Shown here one piece after another: positions 16,790 to 25,454 of a DNA stretch of 45,623 nt. Numbering within the stretch: the stretch's first letter is position 1; the number at the start of each line of letters is the position of its first letter. Under the pieces are notes generated by a model. It saw only the letters and a list, made by a program, of their open reading frames with translations, did not search any database and had not been told where the DNA came from. Both the position numbers and the translations under genes were made by a program. The stretch lies in contig NZ_JAOPWR010000117.1 in the NCBI RefSeq assembly GCF_025965585.1, forward strand, positions 1 to 45,623, in the 5' to 3' direction. Source of the DNA: Pseudonocardia sp. GTDB taxonomy: Bacteria > Actinomycetota > Actinomycetes > Mycobacteriales > Pseudonocardiaceae.

Positions 16790-16792
16790 CCC
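16764..16792 (+). repeat. attL-like direct repeat at the rnpB 3' end
   Basis: 29-bp segment ending 3 bp beyond rnpB that recurs at 25901-25929 with 26 of 29 identities. The last 16 bp, CCAGCTCGTCCGCCCC (16777-16792), are identical; the three differences are in the left part (TTACAGG here, TTGCAAA there). Overlap with the end of a structural RNA gene and adjacency to an integrase gene are the standard signs of an attachment site. No flanking similarity extends past the repeat. Confidence 0.78.
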
Positions 16793-16892
16793 AACCCTGT
16801 GAGCTGCAGGAACGGCCTTGATGGTAGTCCGTAGGGCGCATCTGGGGCACATGAGCTCTCGATCTCGTCCGGAGTGATCACCAGCGGACCGT

Positions 16893-18177
16893 TCAGCGGT
16901 GACGCTCCGTGGTCGAGCCGAGAACGGAGTCGATCGCCTCACGGGTCCGGTCGTCCGAGTCCGGACAGAGGTGGGCGTAGGTGTCCAGGGTCTCGGCGGC
17001 GGTGGTGTGCCCGAGCCGGCGCTGCACGGTCTTGATCGACTCGCCGTGGCGGATGAGCAGCGAGGCGTAGTAGTGCCGGAGGGTCGTGGAAGCCGGTCCC
17101 GCGAGGCGCGCGGACCGCCGCGACGGCCGGGCGCCAGACCTCGCGCGAGAACGCGGTGCGTCGCAGGGCCCGCCCGTCCTCGTCGGTGAAGACCAACCCG
17201 TCAGGACGGATCACCGGGTACGTCCGTAGGTGCTCTCGGAACGCCGCGGTGACGACGTCCGGTGGCGGCACCGAGCGGTGCGAGGCCGACGTCTTCGGCG
17301 GCGCGAGGAAGGGATCGCGACGGGGGAGCAGGATCAGCTGCTGCTCGACGCGCAGCGTCCGGCGGTCGAGGTCGAGGCCTTCGTCCACGATGCCGAAACA
17401 CTCGCCCTGGCGCAGCCCGGTGCCGGCGGCGAGGACGACGAACGCGCCGTACCGGTCCGGAACGGCGTCGATCAACGCTTCGACGGTGGCCGTCGTGAGT
17501 GGCGTGATCTCCACGGGCAGCTTCTTCGGCAGCTTCGTGCCCTCGCACGGTGAACCGCCTTGAAGATCGCCGCGACGATGCCGTGGATGACCTGGACGGT
17601 CGCAGGGGACAGGTTGCGCGACAGACCGGTGACCCAGGCCTGCACCTCGCTGGCACGGATCGTGCCGAACCGCCGGTGGCCGAAGGCCGGGTAAGGCGTG
17701 CTGCCGCAGGTTCGTCTTGACGTGCGCCCGTGTGGTCGGGCGATGGACATGCGGGGCGCGCCAGTCCTCGGCGTGGTCGCGGAAGAGCGTCGGATCGTTC
17801 GGGTCGACGTAGGTGCCGTGCACGAGGTCGGCTGAGACGGTGGCCAGAAAGCGCTCGGCGTCGACCTTGCGCGGGAAGGATCGCTTGCGCTGACGGCCGG
17901 CGGGGTCGCGCCACCGGGCGAGCCAGGAGTCGGTGCCAGCCTGGACCCGCTTCTGAACGCTCCCCACGCCGGCCGCCCGCTCAGGCCACGCCACGCCGTC
18001 GGAGAGTGAGGCGAACCAGGCCCGGACGTCGGCGGGGTCGTAGTGCTCGTAGCGGCCGACACGGCGGCCGCGCGGCCCGTACCCGTGGTAACGCCACTGG
18101 TCGAGCGTGGTAGCGGGTACGCCGAGGTACTCCGCCACCTCGCGCACGCCCCACAGCGGTTCGTGCTGTTCGCCCAT
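16893..18177 (-). pseudogene. int: Tyrosine integrase with N-terminal excisionase-like HTH, frameshifted
   Basis: From ATG 18177 (GGAGG 6 nt upstream) the product starts with a MerR/AlpA-type HTH: LWGVREVAEYLGVPATTLDQW, then GRYEHYDPADVRAWFASL. About 70 residues in, at 17967, it runs into an integrase N-terminus (GSVQKRV, WLARWRDPAGRQRKRSFPRKVDAERFL). The usual arrangement is a separate xis then int, so the fusion may itself be a lesion. The frame breaks near 17690 (continuation PAFGHRRFGTIRASEVQAWV in another frame), returns near 17550 with a probable short deletion, and breaks again near 17080, where one extra base disrupts the HDLRHYY box. Catalytic boxes are still readable across frames: TGLRQGE (Arg), H..LRH, and LGHTTAAETLDTYAHL (Tyr). 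Reassembled, it would end at TGA 16893-16895. An active enzyme is unlikely. Confidence 0.82.
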
Positions 18178-18266
18178 GTCTGCCTCCGGTGTCGGCGGGA
18201 TCGTGTCGCTGTCGGAGGTTTCGCGCGCGGCGCTGCGGCGGCGTGGTCGGACTGCTGTCACGTTCC

Positions 18267-18722
18267 GTGGCCACGTCTACCGATTCGTGGTCGAAGCGTG
18301 TGCTTGTCGGTACCGGCGCCAGCGCGGGTGAGGGTCCGTCCGACGCAGGGGATCACCAGGCGGGTCAGGACGGCGACGGGCGGAGCATCGAGGTCGTGTG
18401 GAACTCGTCTACGGGCATGACGGCCTCGGTCGAGTGCCCCGACGGCAAGTTCGCGGTCGGCGGCGGTGTCGAGGGCCCGACCAACACGTCGTCGAGTCCC
18501 GTCATCGGTGCCCCGCTCGCTTTCCCGGGTCGGGGCCAGAACCCCTGGATGGCGACGAGCATGCCGACCGGGCGGGGTATCCCGGTGGCCAACCAGGACT
18601 TCGACTTCGGGTCCGGCGAGTTCAGCACGCCGGCCGGAACGGCGAGTGCGCCGACCGGCTGGTACGGCCAGACGACGAACACCCCGGGTGGGACGCGGGT
18701 CTTCGTGATCTCCTCGGACTAG
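18267..18722 (+). CDS. Hypothetical protein, secreted-type C-terminal domain
   Basis: The last about 105 residues look like real protein: VECPDGKFAVGGGV, then a Pro/Gly/Ser/Thr-rich run, PTGWYGQTTNTPGG and a closing strand TRVFVISSD before TAG. This pattern (Cys-Pro-x-Gly, Ala-x-Gly-Gly-Gly, P-x-G-W, V-F-V) is seen in small exported actinobacterial proteins of unknown function. The N-terminus is unclear: the frame is open from 18189, a GTG is available at 18267, but no signal peptide or good Shine-Dalgarno is visible, so the gene may be 5'-truncated by its neighbour, the divergent integrase. I do not recognise a function. Confidence 0.35.
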   Translation: MATSTDSWSKRVLVGTGASAGEGPSDAGDHQAGQDGDGRSIEVVWNSSTGMTASVECPDGKFAVGGGVEGPTNTSSSPVIGAPLAFPGRGQNPWMATSMPTGRGIPVANQDFDFGSGEFSTPAGTASAPTGWYGQTTNTPGGTRVFVISSD

Positions 18723-18819
18723 ACGACGTGCCGCGACGAGGGTGATCCAGGGGGCGCGTGGCTGCGGCGTGGTCTCAGGGCAGCAAGATATGCAAGAAGG
18801 CATGCTTTTGAGGTCAGGA

Positions 18820-18838
18820 CGGGAACGGGGCGTTCCCG
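18820..18838 (+). terminator. Hairpin with 8-bp perfect stem
   Basis: CGGGAACG / CGTTCCCG with a GGG loop, about 100 bp after the stop of the hypothetical protein gene and directly before the transposase remnant. It could terminate the former or be an end structure of the decayed insertion sequence. There is no T-run. Confidence 0.35.
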
Positions 18839-18842
18839 GGTT

Positions 18843-18910
18843 CATTGCCGGGCGTACAACACCGAGCGCATTCAGGCTCGGCTCAGCTGGCTCTGCCCGA
18901 TGAGTACTAA
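18843..18910 (+). pseudogene. IS3-family transposase remnant (C-terminal tail)
   Basis: Reading from 18843 gives HCRAYNTERIQARLSWLCP, closely resembling the end of IS3/IS150-group OrfB transposases, where YN.ERIQA.L is followed by S/CP.EY and the stop. Here a one-base shift after the CP leads to DEY and TAA in the next frame at 18908-18910. No upstream DDE catalytic domain or terminal inverted repeats remain in reading distance. It marks past insertion-sequence activity in the island. Confidence 0.5.
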
Positions 18911-19054
18911 GCGTGCAGGCTGTCGGACATGATCTGTCGTTGGTGCCCGCTCCTAAGCTCGCCGCGGTGACCCGGCCCAAAGACAGTGGCCCGGCGTCTC
19001 GGCTGACCGCGAGCCTCTCTGTCCCCGATGTGAAGGCTCGGACGCCCGCTGCAC

Positions 19055-19711
19055 CTACTCGTCGCTGTCGCGCGCGGGCTTGCCGGGTTGGGGGAAGGGA
19101 CGGCCGTCACGGGCGGCTTCGACGACCGCCCGGGGTCAAGACCGTTCCGGCGGGCCAGGCCAGCCGGGTGAGCTTCCGCAGGCCGGCTGGGGCGCGCTCG
19201 GTGCCGTCGGCGGGCTCGGCGTTGATGTCGGTGAGCAGGCGGTCCAGCAGGACTGCCAGGAGGAGGTGTCTGTTGCGGTGGTCACCCCAGCCGAGGTCGT
19301 CGCCAGGATGGGTGGGGGCGGGGTAGAGGTACCCATCGGTGGTGCGGATCCAGATCGGCCGGTCGAGGACGACTTCGGCGAAAGCGCTGGTCGCTGGCAG
19401 TTGCGTGGGAGACACGGTCCGGACTCGCCCACCGGTGCGTCGCACGACTGGGGCGTCGGTCAGCGGGTCGAGGAGTGCGTCGTCGCCGTCGCGGAGGTCG
19501 AGCCGGACGAACTGCGCGGTCCGCGCCTGGGCTGGTTGCAGACGCGCGATCCACTCCTGGCCGTGCGGGCTGTCAAGGTTGATCTCGATGGTGCCGGAGA
19601 ACGGGAAGTGCCGCCCGCCATCCCAGGCCATGGCTTGCCCGACGCAGGCCTGGGACAGAATGTCCTCGCGCCCGAGCAGTTCCAACCAGCCAATCCGGCG
19701 GGTGAGATCGG
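19055..19711 (-). pseudogene. Hypothetical island protein, frameshifted
   Basis: The minus strand reads as plausible protein from about 19711 (RRIGWLELLGREDILSQACVGQAM, FSGTIEINLDSPHGQEWIARL, RPIWIRTTDGYLYPAP, GDDLGWGDHRNRHLLLAVLLDRLL). It has mixed hydrophobic and acidic composition, unlike the Arg/Pro-rich antisense frames. Near 19120 the frame appears to shift: one frame stops at 19107, while another continues EAARDGRPFPQPGKP and RDSDE to a TAG at 19055-19057, a more natural end. No start codon with a Shine-Dalgarno is evident upstream of 19711. I do not recognise the family. Confidence 0.4.
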
Positions 19712-19881
19712 GTCCGCGCGCTGCTGCGGGATCACCGGGGACACGCCGCGACCAGCGGCAACGCCGCCCCGACGGCGGCCGTCGCCACCGCACCGGTGGC
19801 GGCAGCGCCCGTACCGGGCCGGTGCAACCCGCCCTGTCGCCGGCTGACCGCCGCCCGCCGACTGCGGCCGGTGTGGAGCGA

Positions 19882-19945
19882 CGTGAAAGTGAGAGTGACG
19901 GCGCCGGCGAGATGAGAGTGGCCGCGCCAGAGGAATGAGAGTGGC
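19882..19945. repeat. Short repeated GAGAGTG elements, possible insertion-sequence end
   Basis: ATGAGAGTGGC occurs at 19912-19922 and 19935-19945, exactly 23 bp apart, preceded by a related AGTGAGAGTGAC near 19888. Repeated short motifs of this kind occur at the ends of some insertion sequences (IS21-like elements have multiple terminal repeats), but no transposase is attached. Between about 19712 and 20191 I see no other supportable gene. Confidence 0.3.
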
Positions 19946-20191
19946 AATGAGACGGCCTTCTGGGGAGCGCGGGGAGAGCCCGTACAGGGCTGCCTGGACC
20001 TGCGAACGCCGCGCCGAGCCGCGTGATGAGACCCGAGCGGTGGACCGGGCCAACATCAACGGCGCCCGATCCAGCGGCTTCTTCGCCAAGCGTCCTGCAG
20101 CAGCCGGGCGTAGCTGACGGCAACCGTGTCCTATGCCGCGCGAGTGGCCGTCACGTAGGAAGGCTCGCTCATCCGACCGCGGCCTCGTCTC

Positions 20192-20485
20192 TCAGCTTCT
20201 GCGGGCGTGGACGAGCCAGGCTGCGGAGTCGGACAGCACGCCCTGGTCGGTGCAGTGGTCGGCGAGGCTTGAGCGGAGGCGCTCATGCGCGCGTGCTCGC
20301 GTTTCGGGATCAAGATCGCGGACCATGCCCGCGTACTGCGTGGAGAAGTATCCGAAGACGTCATCGGGATCGGGACCGAAGTACATGGGCTGCTGCACGC
20401 CCTCGAGTTCGACGTCGGTGAACCCGGAGACGCCCAGGAACGACCGAACCCTGTCGGGATCGCCGAGTGCGACCGGGCTCGGGGC
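20192..20485 (-). pseudogene. SAM-dependent methyltransferase, C-terminal remnant
   Basis: About 96 residues reading TAPSPVALGDPDRVRSFLG, GFTDVELEGVQQPMYFGPD, DDVFGYFSTQYAGMVRDLD and a final helix to AAWLVHARRS. The segment ALGDPDRVRSFLGVSGFTDV is the usual end of UbiE/class I methyltransferases, where a cap helix precedes a last beta strand. The SAM-binding N-terminal half (GxGxG) is absent; upstream sequence in all three frames is Arg-rich and lacks the motif. It is therefore a truncated relic. Between 20486 and 20772 nothing else is supportable. Confidence 0.5.
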
Positions 20486-20772
20486 CGTCGGACCTCGCTC
20501 GCGTGTCGATATCCCCAGCGCGGTGTTCGAGCGCTCGGCGGCGCCGCATTCGCCGCGGGCGTTGCGACGGGCGGTGGCACGCCGTTGGTGTGGTCGGACG
20601 AGCCGAACCATGATCCCGGAAACGGGCACGAAGGAATCCTCGCGGTGCGGCGGATTCTGCGGGACCGTGGGCCCCCTGGCAACTGTGCCCGGCAGTGGTG
20701 ACGGGGAGCGTGCCCGACAGCGACGATGCGCATCCAGGAGACACCCGCACCTCGCGAGGAAAGCGGACTGTT

Positions 20773-21384
20773 ATGAGCGATTCGGATACGGGCGTCACGG
20801 TGGCGTCCTCCGGCATGGCCGGTGCTACGTCGAACGACATGGGGCGGAGCGAGGGCGGGATGCCCCGGCTCTCGGCGATCACGTTGAGAGTCAACGATCA
20901 GGAGCGGCGTCTCGACGTGGATCCACGGACCTCACTGCTCGACGCGCTGCGCGAACATCTGCACCTGAGCGGAACCAAGAAGGGGTGCGATCACGGGCAG
21001 TGCGGCGCCTGCACGGTGCTGATCAACGGCCGGCGCGTCAACTCCTGCCTGACGCTCGCGGTGATGCACGAGGGCGACGACGTGGTGACGATCGAAGGCC
21101 TGGGCGATCCCGAGGGCCTGCACCCCATGCAACTCGCCTTCGTCGAGTGCGACGGATTCCAATGCGGCTACTGCACTCCCGGCCAGATCTGTTCGGCCGT
21201 CGGCATGCTCGCCGAGGTGGAGGCGGGTTGGCCCAGCCACGCCACCGCTGACGTGGCCTCGCCGCGGGTCACGTTGACCGATGCGGAGATCCGCGAGCGG
21301 ATGAGCGGAAACATCTGTCGTTGCGCCGCCTATCCGAACATCGTCGCGGCCGTCCGGAGCGTGGCGGGAGGCGACCCGGGATGA
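20773..21384 (+). CDS. Aldehyde oxidase/xanthine dehydrogenase-family [2Fe-2S] subunit (PaoA-like)
   Basis: A 203-residue iron-sulfur subunit of a molybdenum hydroxylase. The N-terminal plant-type [2Fe-2S] ferredoxin site is [21 protein letters not shown] (residues about 75-95, four Cys), and the second, helical [2Fe-2S] site is CGYC and CRC (in [11 protein letters not shown] and [11 protein letters not shown]). Together they wire electrons from molybdenum to FAD. The first about 35 residues are an extra hydrophilic extension with no twin-arginine signal, unlike E. coli PaoA (YagT), so the complex should stay in the cytoplasm. ATG 20773 has AGGAAAG about 10 nt upstream. The stop overlaps the FAD subunit start. 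Confidence 0.9.
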   Translation: MSDSDTGVTVASSGMAGATSNDMGRSEGGMPRLSAITLRVNDQERRLDVDPRTSLLDALREHLHLSGTKKGCDHGQCGACTVLINGRRVNSCLTLAVMHEGDDVVTIEGLGDPEGLHPMQLAFVECDGFQCGYCTPGQICSAVGMLAEVEAGWPSHATADVASPRVTLTDAEIRERMSGNICRCAAYPNIVAAVRSVAGGDPG

Positions 21385-22364
21385 GGCCTTTCACCTACGA
21401 ACGCGTGACGGACGCGCAGGCCGCCGTGGCCGCGGTTTCTCGGCGCGGCGCGAAGTTCATCAGCGGCGGCACCAATCTGCTCGACCTCATGAAGCTCGAC
21501 ATCGAGCGGCCCACCCATCTGGTCGACATCAGCCGGCTTCCGTTGCGGGACATCGAGGAGCTGCCGGACGGCGGACTGCGGATCGGCGCCCAGGCGGCGA
21601 ATTCCGACGTGGCCGCCGATTCCCGGGTGCGCACCCGCTATCCGGTGCTGTCGCAAGCGCTGCTGTCCGGCGCCTCGGGCCAGTTGCGCAACAAGGCGTC
21701 GATCGGCGGAAACCTGTTGCAGCGCACTCGCTGCCCCTATTTCTACGACACGGCCGCGGGCTGCAACAAGCGGGATCCCGGATCCGGATGCTCGGCGGTC
21801 GGCGGGTTCAACCGGATACACGCGATCCTCGGCGTCAGCGACTCCTGCATCGCCACCCACCCCTCGGACATGGCCGTCGCGTTGGCCGCGCTGGAGGCAC
21901 GGATCGAGCTGCTCGACGCCGACCAGTCGGTACGCAGCGTCGCCGTCACGGACTTCTACCGACTCCCGGGCGATACCCCGCACATCGAGACCGAGCTGCG
22001 GCCGGGCGAGATGATCACGGGCGTGGTCCTGCCGCCGCCCCCACCGGGCCGGCAGCACTACCGCAAGGTGCGCGACCGGGCGTCCTACGAGTTCGCGCTG
22101 GTCTCCGTGGCGGCTGTCGTCTCGGCCGATCAGGAAACGATCGGTGAGGCGCGGGTGGCGTTCGGTGGTGTGGCGCACAAGCCGTGGCGGTCGGTCGAGG
22201 CGGAGGCCGCGTTGGCCGGCCGTCCGGCCACGATGGCCACCTATCGCGCCGCCGCGGAGGCGGCATTGCGCGATGCGGTGGGGCAGGGGGACAACGACTT
22301 CAAGATCGAACTGGCCAAGCGCACGATGTGCCGCACGCTGGCGCACGTGGCCCAGGCGAGTTGA
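21381..22364 (+). CDS. Molybdenum hydroxylase FAD-binding subunit (PaoB-like, extra Fe-S Cys)
   Basis: A 327-residue FAD subunit. FAD-binding signatures are [16 protein letters not shown] (near residue 30) and [18 protein letters not shown] (near residue 115); the CO_deh_flav_C domain occupies roughly residues 215-325. Four Cys in the insert [18 protein letters not shown] and [11 protein letters not shown] match the [4Fe-4S]-binding loop known from E. coli PaoB, which separates this group from ordinary xanthine dehydrogenase FAD subunits. ATG 21381 overlaps the upstream TGA. It works with the genes on both sides as one heterotrimer. Confidence 0.9.
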   Translation: MRPFTYERVTDAQAAVAAVSRRGAKFISGGTNLLDLMKLDIERPTHLVDISRLPLRDIEELPDGGLRIGAQAANSDVAADSRVRTRYPVLSQALLSGASGQLRNKASIGGNLLQRTRCPYFYDTAAGCNKRDPGSGCSAVGGFNRIHAILGVSDSCIATHPSDMAVALAALEARIELLDADQSVRSVAVTDFYRLPGDTPHIETELRPGEMITGVVLPPPPPGRQHYRKVRDRASYEFALVSVAAVVSADQETIGEARVAFGGVAHKPWRSVEAEAALAGRPATMATYRAAAEAALRDAVGQGDNDFKIELAKRTMCRTLAHVAQAS

Positions 22365-22374
22365 GGAAGGCGAA

Positions 22375-24606
22375 ATGATCGGGCAATCCGTGAACCGCGT
22401 CGACGGCCCGTTGAAGGTCGCCGGCCGCGCCACCTACGCCTACGAGCACTGGGAGGGCGGCCAGCCGCTCTACGGGTTCATCGTCGGGGCGACGATAGGT
22501 AGAGGCCGCATCACTCGGATCGAAACCTCCCGCGCCGAACGCTCACCCGGGGTGCACATGGTGATGACCCATCACGACACCCCGGCGCAGGGCACCCCCG
22601 ACCTCTCCATTCCCTTCGAATACTGGCGCGCCTACCCGGTGCTGAGCAGTCCCGACGTTCACCATTACGGTGAGCCCGTTGCGCTCGTCGTCGCCACGAC
22701 CTTCGAACAGGCACGGGCGGCGGCCGATCTGGTCGACGTCGAATATGCCGGCGGGTCGGGCTCCTACGACTTCGCCGCCTGCGAAGATCAGGCATACGCG
22801 CCGGATGGTCTGGCTTACGGCATCATCCCGACCGACACCACCGTGGGCGATATCGATGCCGGGTTCGACTCCGCCCCGGTCAGGATCGATGTGCGCTACA
22901 CGACGCCGTACGAGCTCTCCCAGCCCATGGAACCGCATGCATGTCTGGTGGTACCGGACGGCGAGGACCTGATCGTCCACGTCAGCACGCAGATCGTCGA
23001 CGCGGCGCGCTCCTCGATCGCCGGCACGCTCCAGATCGACCCGGAGCGGATCCACATCGTCACCCCGTACGTCGGCGGGGGATTCGGCTCCAAGCTGCGA
23101 ATCCACGCCGAGACGATCCTGGCGGTGTTCGCCGCCCGCGCGTTGCGCCGGCCGGTCAAGGTCGCGCTGACCCGGCAGCAGATCTTCCATCTCACCGGTG
23201 TGCGACCCAGATCGAGCCAGCGGGTGCGATTGGGCGCGCAGCGGGACGGGCGGCTGGTCGCGATCGCGCACGAGGTCACGATGCACACGAACCGCCACTC
23301 GGAGTACATCGAGCCGACGGCCGCCACCACGCGCAGCCTCTACGCCGCGCCGCACCGGTTGACGAGCCACCGCCTGACCCCGCTGGATCTGCCGCGCGGG
23401 GAAGACGTCCGCGCGCCGGGCGAGGCACCGGGCCTGCTGGCGGTGGAGTCGGCGATGGACGAGCTGGCCGGTGCGCTCGGGATGGACCCGGTCGAGCTGC
23501 GGACCCGCAACGAACCCACCACCGATCCCGAGCGAGGCGTGCCGTACAGCGACCGGCACCTGGTCGACTGTCTACGCGAAGGCGCGCGCCGGTTCGGCTG
23601 GGAGCGCCGCCCCGCCACGCCGGCGAGTGTGCGCGAGGGGCCGCGGTTGGTCGGCTACGGCATGGCCGCGGCCATCCGCGGACACCTCCAAGCAGCGACA
23701 ACGGCGCGGGTGCGGTTGGCGGCGGACGGCACCGCCGTCGTTCGGACGGACATGACCGACATCGGCACCGGCACCTACACCATCCTGACCCAGGTCGCGG
23801 CCGACGGGCTCGGGCTGCCGCTCGGTCGGGTGCGGGTCGAGCTCGGGCGTTCCGAGTATCCGGTCAGCCCGGGGTCCGGTGGCTCGTGGGGCGCCGCCAA
23901 TTCGAGCACCGCGGTGCATCGCGCGTGCGAGGCCCTGCGCGAGAAGCTGGTGGCAACCGCGCGCAACGATGCGCGCTCCGCACTGCACGGCCTGGATCCA
24001 GCCGGTGCAAAGTTCTCGGATGGCATCGTGAGCATCGATGGCGTGTCCGATGCGCTGAGCGAGATCGTCGCGCGCAACCATCCCGACGGTGTGGAGGCGG
24101 AGGGCGAGACCCTCGCCATGACGGACGACCCGAACTACCGTGACTACGCCTTCCACACCTACGGCGCCCACTTCGCCGAAGTGCGCGTCGACGCCGACAC
24201 CGCCGAGATCCGTCTGCGGCGGATGCTGGGCGTGTTCTCGGTCGGTCGCGTGCTCAACGCCAAGACGGCGCGCTCGCAGCTGATCGGGGGCATGATCTGG
24301 GGCGTCGGCGCGGCCCTCGAGGAGGAGGCCGTCGTCGACCCGCGATCCGGTGCCTTCGTCACCCGGGATCTCGCGCAGTATCTGGTGCCGGTCCACGCCG
24401 ACGTCCCCGACGTCGACGCCCTCGTCCTCGACGGGTACGACGACAAGGCCAACGTCCTGGGCGCGAAGGGCCTCGGTGAGCTGGGCATCTGCGGGGCCGG
24501 CGCGGCGGTCGCGAACGCGGTGTTCAACGCCACCGGGGTGCGCGTGCGCGACTTCCCCATCACCCTCGAGAAGGTGCTACCCGGTCTGCCATCCCTGGAG
24601 ACGTGA
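22375..24606 (+). CDS. Molybdenum cofactor-binding aldehyde oxidase large subunit (PaoC-like)
   Basis: A 743-residue catalytic subunit carrying molybdopterin. Landmarks: VNRVDGPLKVAGRATYAYE at the start; GEPVALVVA; PMEPHACLV; TPYVGGGFGSKL (cofactor contact, near residue 235); a segment DVRAPGEAPGLLAVESAMDELA (near 345) contacting the cofactor; DIGTGTYTILTQ; SGGSWGAANSS; and GAKGLGELGICGAG near residue 705, where the Glu is the conserved catalytic base. Length is normal for the PaoC/YagR group. Enzymes of this group oxidise aromatic and other aldehydes to acids. AGGAAGG lies 6-10 nt before the ATG. No XdhC/PaoD-type maturation chaperone gene is in the window, so it must be supplied from elsewhere. 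Confidence 0.91.
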   Translation: MIGQSVNRVDGPLKVAGRATYAYEHWEGGQPLYGFIVGATIGRGRITRIETSRAERSPGVHMVMTHHDTPAQGTPDLSIPFEYWRAYPVLSSPDVHHYGEPVALVVATTFEQARAAADLVDVEYAGGSGSYDFAACEDQAYAPDGLAYGIIPTDTTVGDIDAGFDSAPVRIDVRYTTPYELSQPMEPHACLVVPDGEDLIVHVSTQIVDAARSSIAGTLQIDPERIHIVTPYVGGGFGSKLRIHAETILAVFAARALRRPVKVALTRQQIFHLTGVRPRSSQRVRLGAQRDGRLVAIAHEVTMHTNRHSEYIEPTAATTRSLYAAPHRLTSHRLTPLDLPRGEDVRAPGEAPGLLAVESAMDELAGALGMDPVELRTRNEPTTDPERGVPYSDRHLVDCLREGARRFGWERRPATPASVREGPRLVGYGMAAAIRGHLQAATTARVRLAADGTAVVRTDMTDIGTGTYTILTQVAADGLGLPLGRVRVELGRSEYPVSPGSGGSWGAANSSTAVHRACEALREKLVATARNDARSALHGLDPAGAKFSDGIVSIDGVSDALSEIVARNHPDGVEAEGETLAMTDDPNYRDYAFHTYGAHFAEVRVDADTAEIRLRRMLGVFSVGRVLNAKTARSQLIGGMIWGVGAALEEEAVVDPRSGAFVTRDLAQYLVPVHADVPDVDALVLDGYDDKANVLGAKGLGELGICGAGAAVANAVFNATGVRVRDFPITLEKVLPGLPSLET

Positions 24607-24752
24607 ATCGGCGATGCCGGACCTGGGACGCCGGCCCTGGGGATGCGCGCCCAACCCGCGAGGGATGCAGGCCAGACCGCGGCCGGCGTAATGAGCAGTC
24701 CGTCGAAGCCGGGGCGGCTGCGGGTGACTGCCCACTCTGCCACCTGCCGCGA

Positions 24753-25046
24753 GAGGTCGTCCGGGACGGAACCGAGCCGGTGGCCTGGCCGTCGCACCGC
24801 GATCCCCGAAACTGGACAGGCTTCCGGCCGGCGGCGGCCGGGGAGCGTCGGATCGAGGACATCCCGTTGCGGGAGATCGGCAATGCCATGCGTGCCGCTG
24901 TCGTCGCCTCAGCAGGCATGGATCGTGATGAGCTCTACGCCGATGCCTTGCGCACCTTCGGTCTGATCCGACGGACCCAGGCGGCCGTGGCCAGGCTTGA
25001 TCAGGCTGCTGCGAGCGTCATTGCCCTGCAGGAATACCACCCTTAG
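24753..25046 (+). pseudogene. C-terminal remnant of a DUF3320-type helicase-like protein
   Basis: In the frame ending at TAG 25046 the sequence reads NWTGFRP, then RRIEDIPLREIGNAMRAAV, MDRDELYADALRTFGLIRR and ARLDQA, which resembles the small C-terminal domain of large DUF4011/DUF3320 superfamily 1 helicases (an Ile-x-x-x-Glu-Ile-x-x-Ala-Met helix followed by a Leu/Phe-Gly helix). The helicase motor is missing. The upstream residues are low-complexity. The last bases meet the truncated end of the glycosylase fragment on the other strand, indicating a recombination scar. Confidence 0.4.
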
Positions 25047-25454
25047 ATCGGTCATCAGGTCGAGCAGCTCGACCAGTGGTTCGACGCCGAGATCGAGTTG
25101 CGCCGGCTTCGGGGCGGCGTTGATGTACCAGGGGTAGGCGTTCCATGGCGTCACGTCGGCCGGCGTCATCCCTGCCTCGGTGAACAGCTCCAGCTGCCGC
25201 TCGGCGGTCGGATCGTCGTTCTCGATGCACAGGAACCCCGAACCCGAGCCGGCCTGGGTGGCCGGGCCTGGATCGCGGAGGACGCTGAGGACGCCGGCAT
25301 GGATGCCGCGGTGCAGCGGGGCGACGTGCGGCATCCATCCCCGCACGTCGTCGCGCAGCGAGTCGACGAGCTCGTTGATCGGTTTGACGTGTGGCGCGTA
25401 GCGATCGGCCTCTTGTGCCGCGCGGAACGCAGGATCGGACATTCTTCTCGTCAT
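25014..25454 (-). pseudogene. Uracil-DNA glycosylase, N-terminal fragment
   Basis: From ATG 25454 about 147 residues read as an actinobacterial uracil-DNA glycosylase: YAPHVKPINELVDSLRDD, HAGVLSVLRDPGPATQAGSG, GFLCIENDDPTAERQ, VTPWNAYPWYINAAP and DLRVVFLQGNDA. These include the water-activating/uracil-pocket loop and the NAYPWY segment, but the chain loses similarity at about 25014, before the C-terminal DNA-intercalation His loop. The following frame is antisense to the helicase remnant. It is therefore a 3'-truncated, probably inactive copy. Confidence 0.6.

Noticed and set aside
16245-16942. Open frames overlapping rnpB on both strands
   Set aside because: The sequence is accounted for by the RNase P RNA structure.
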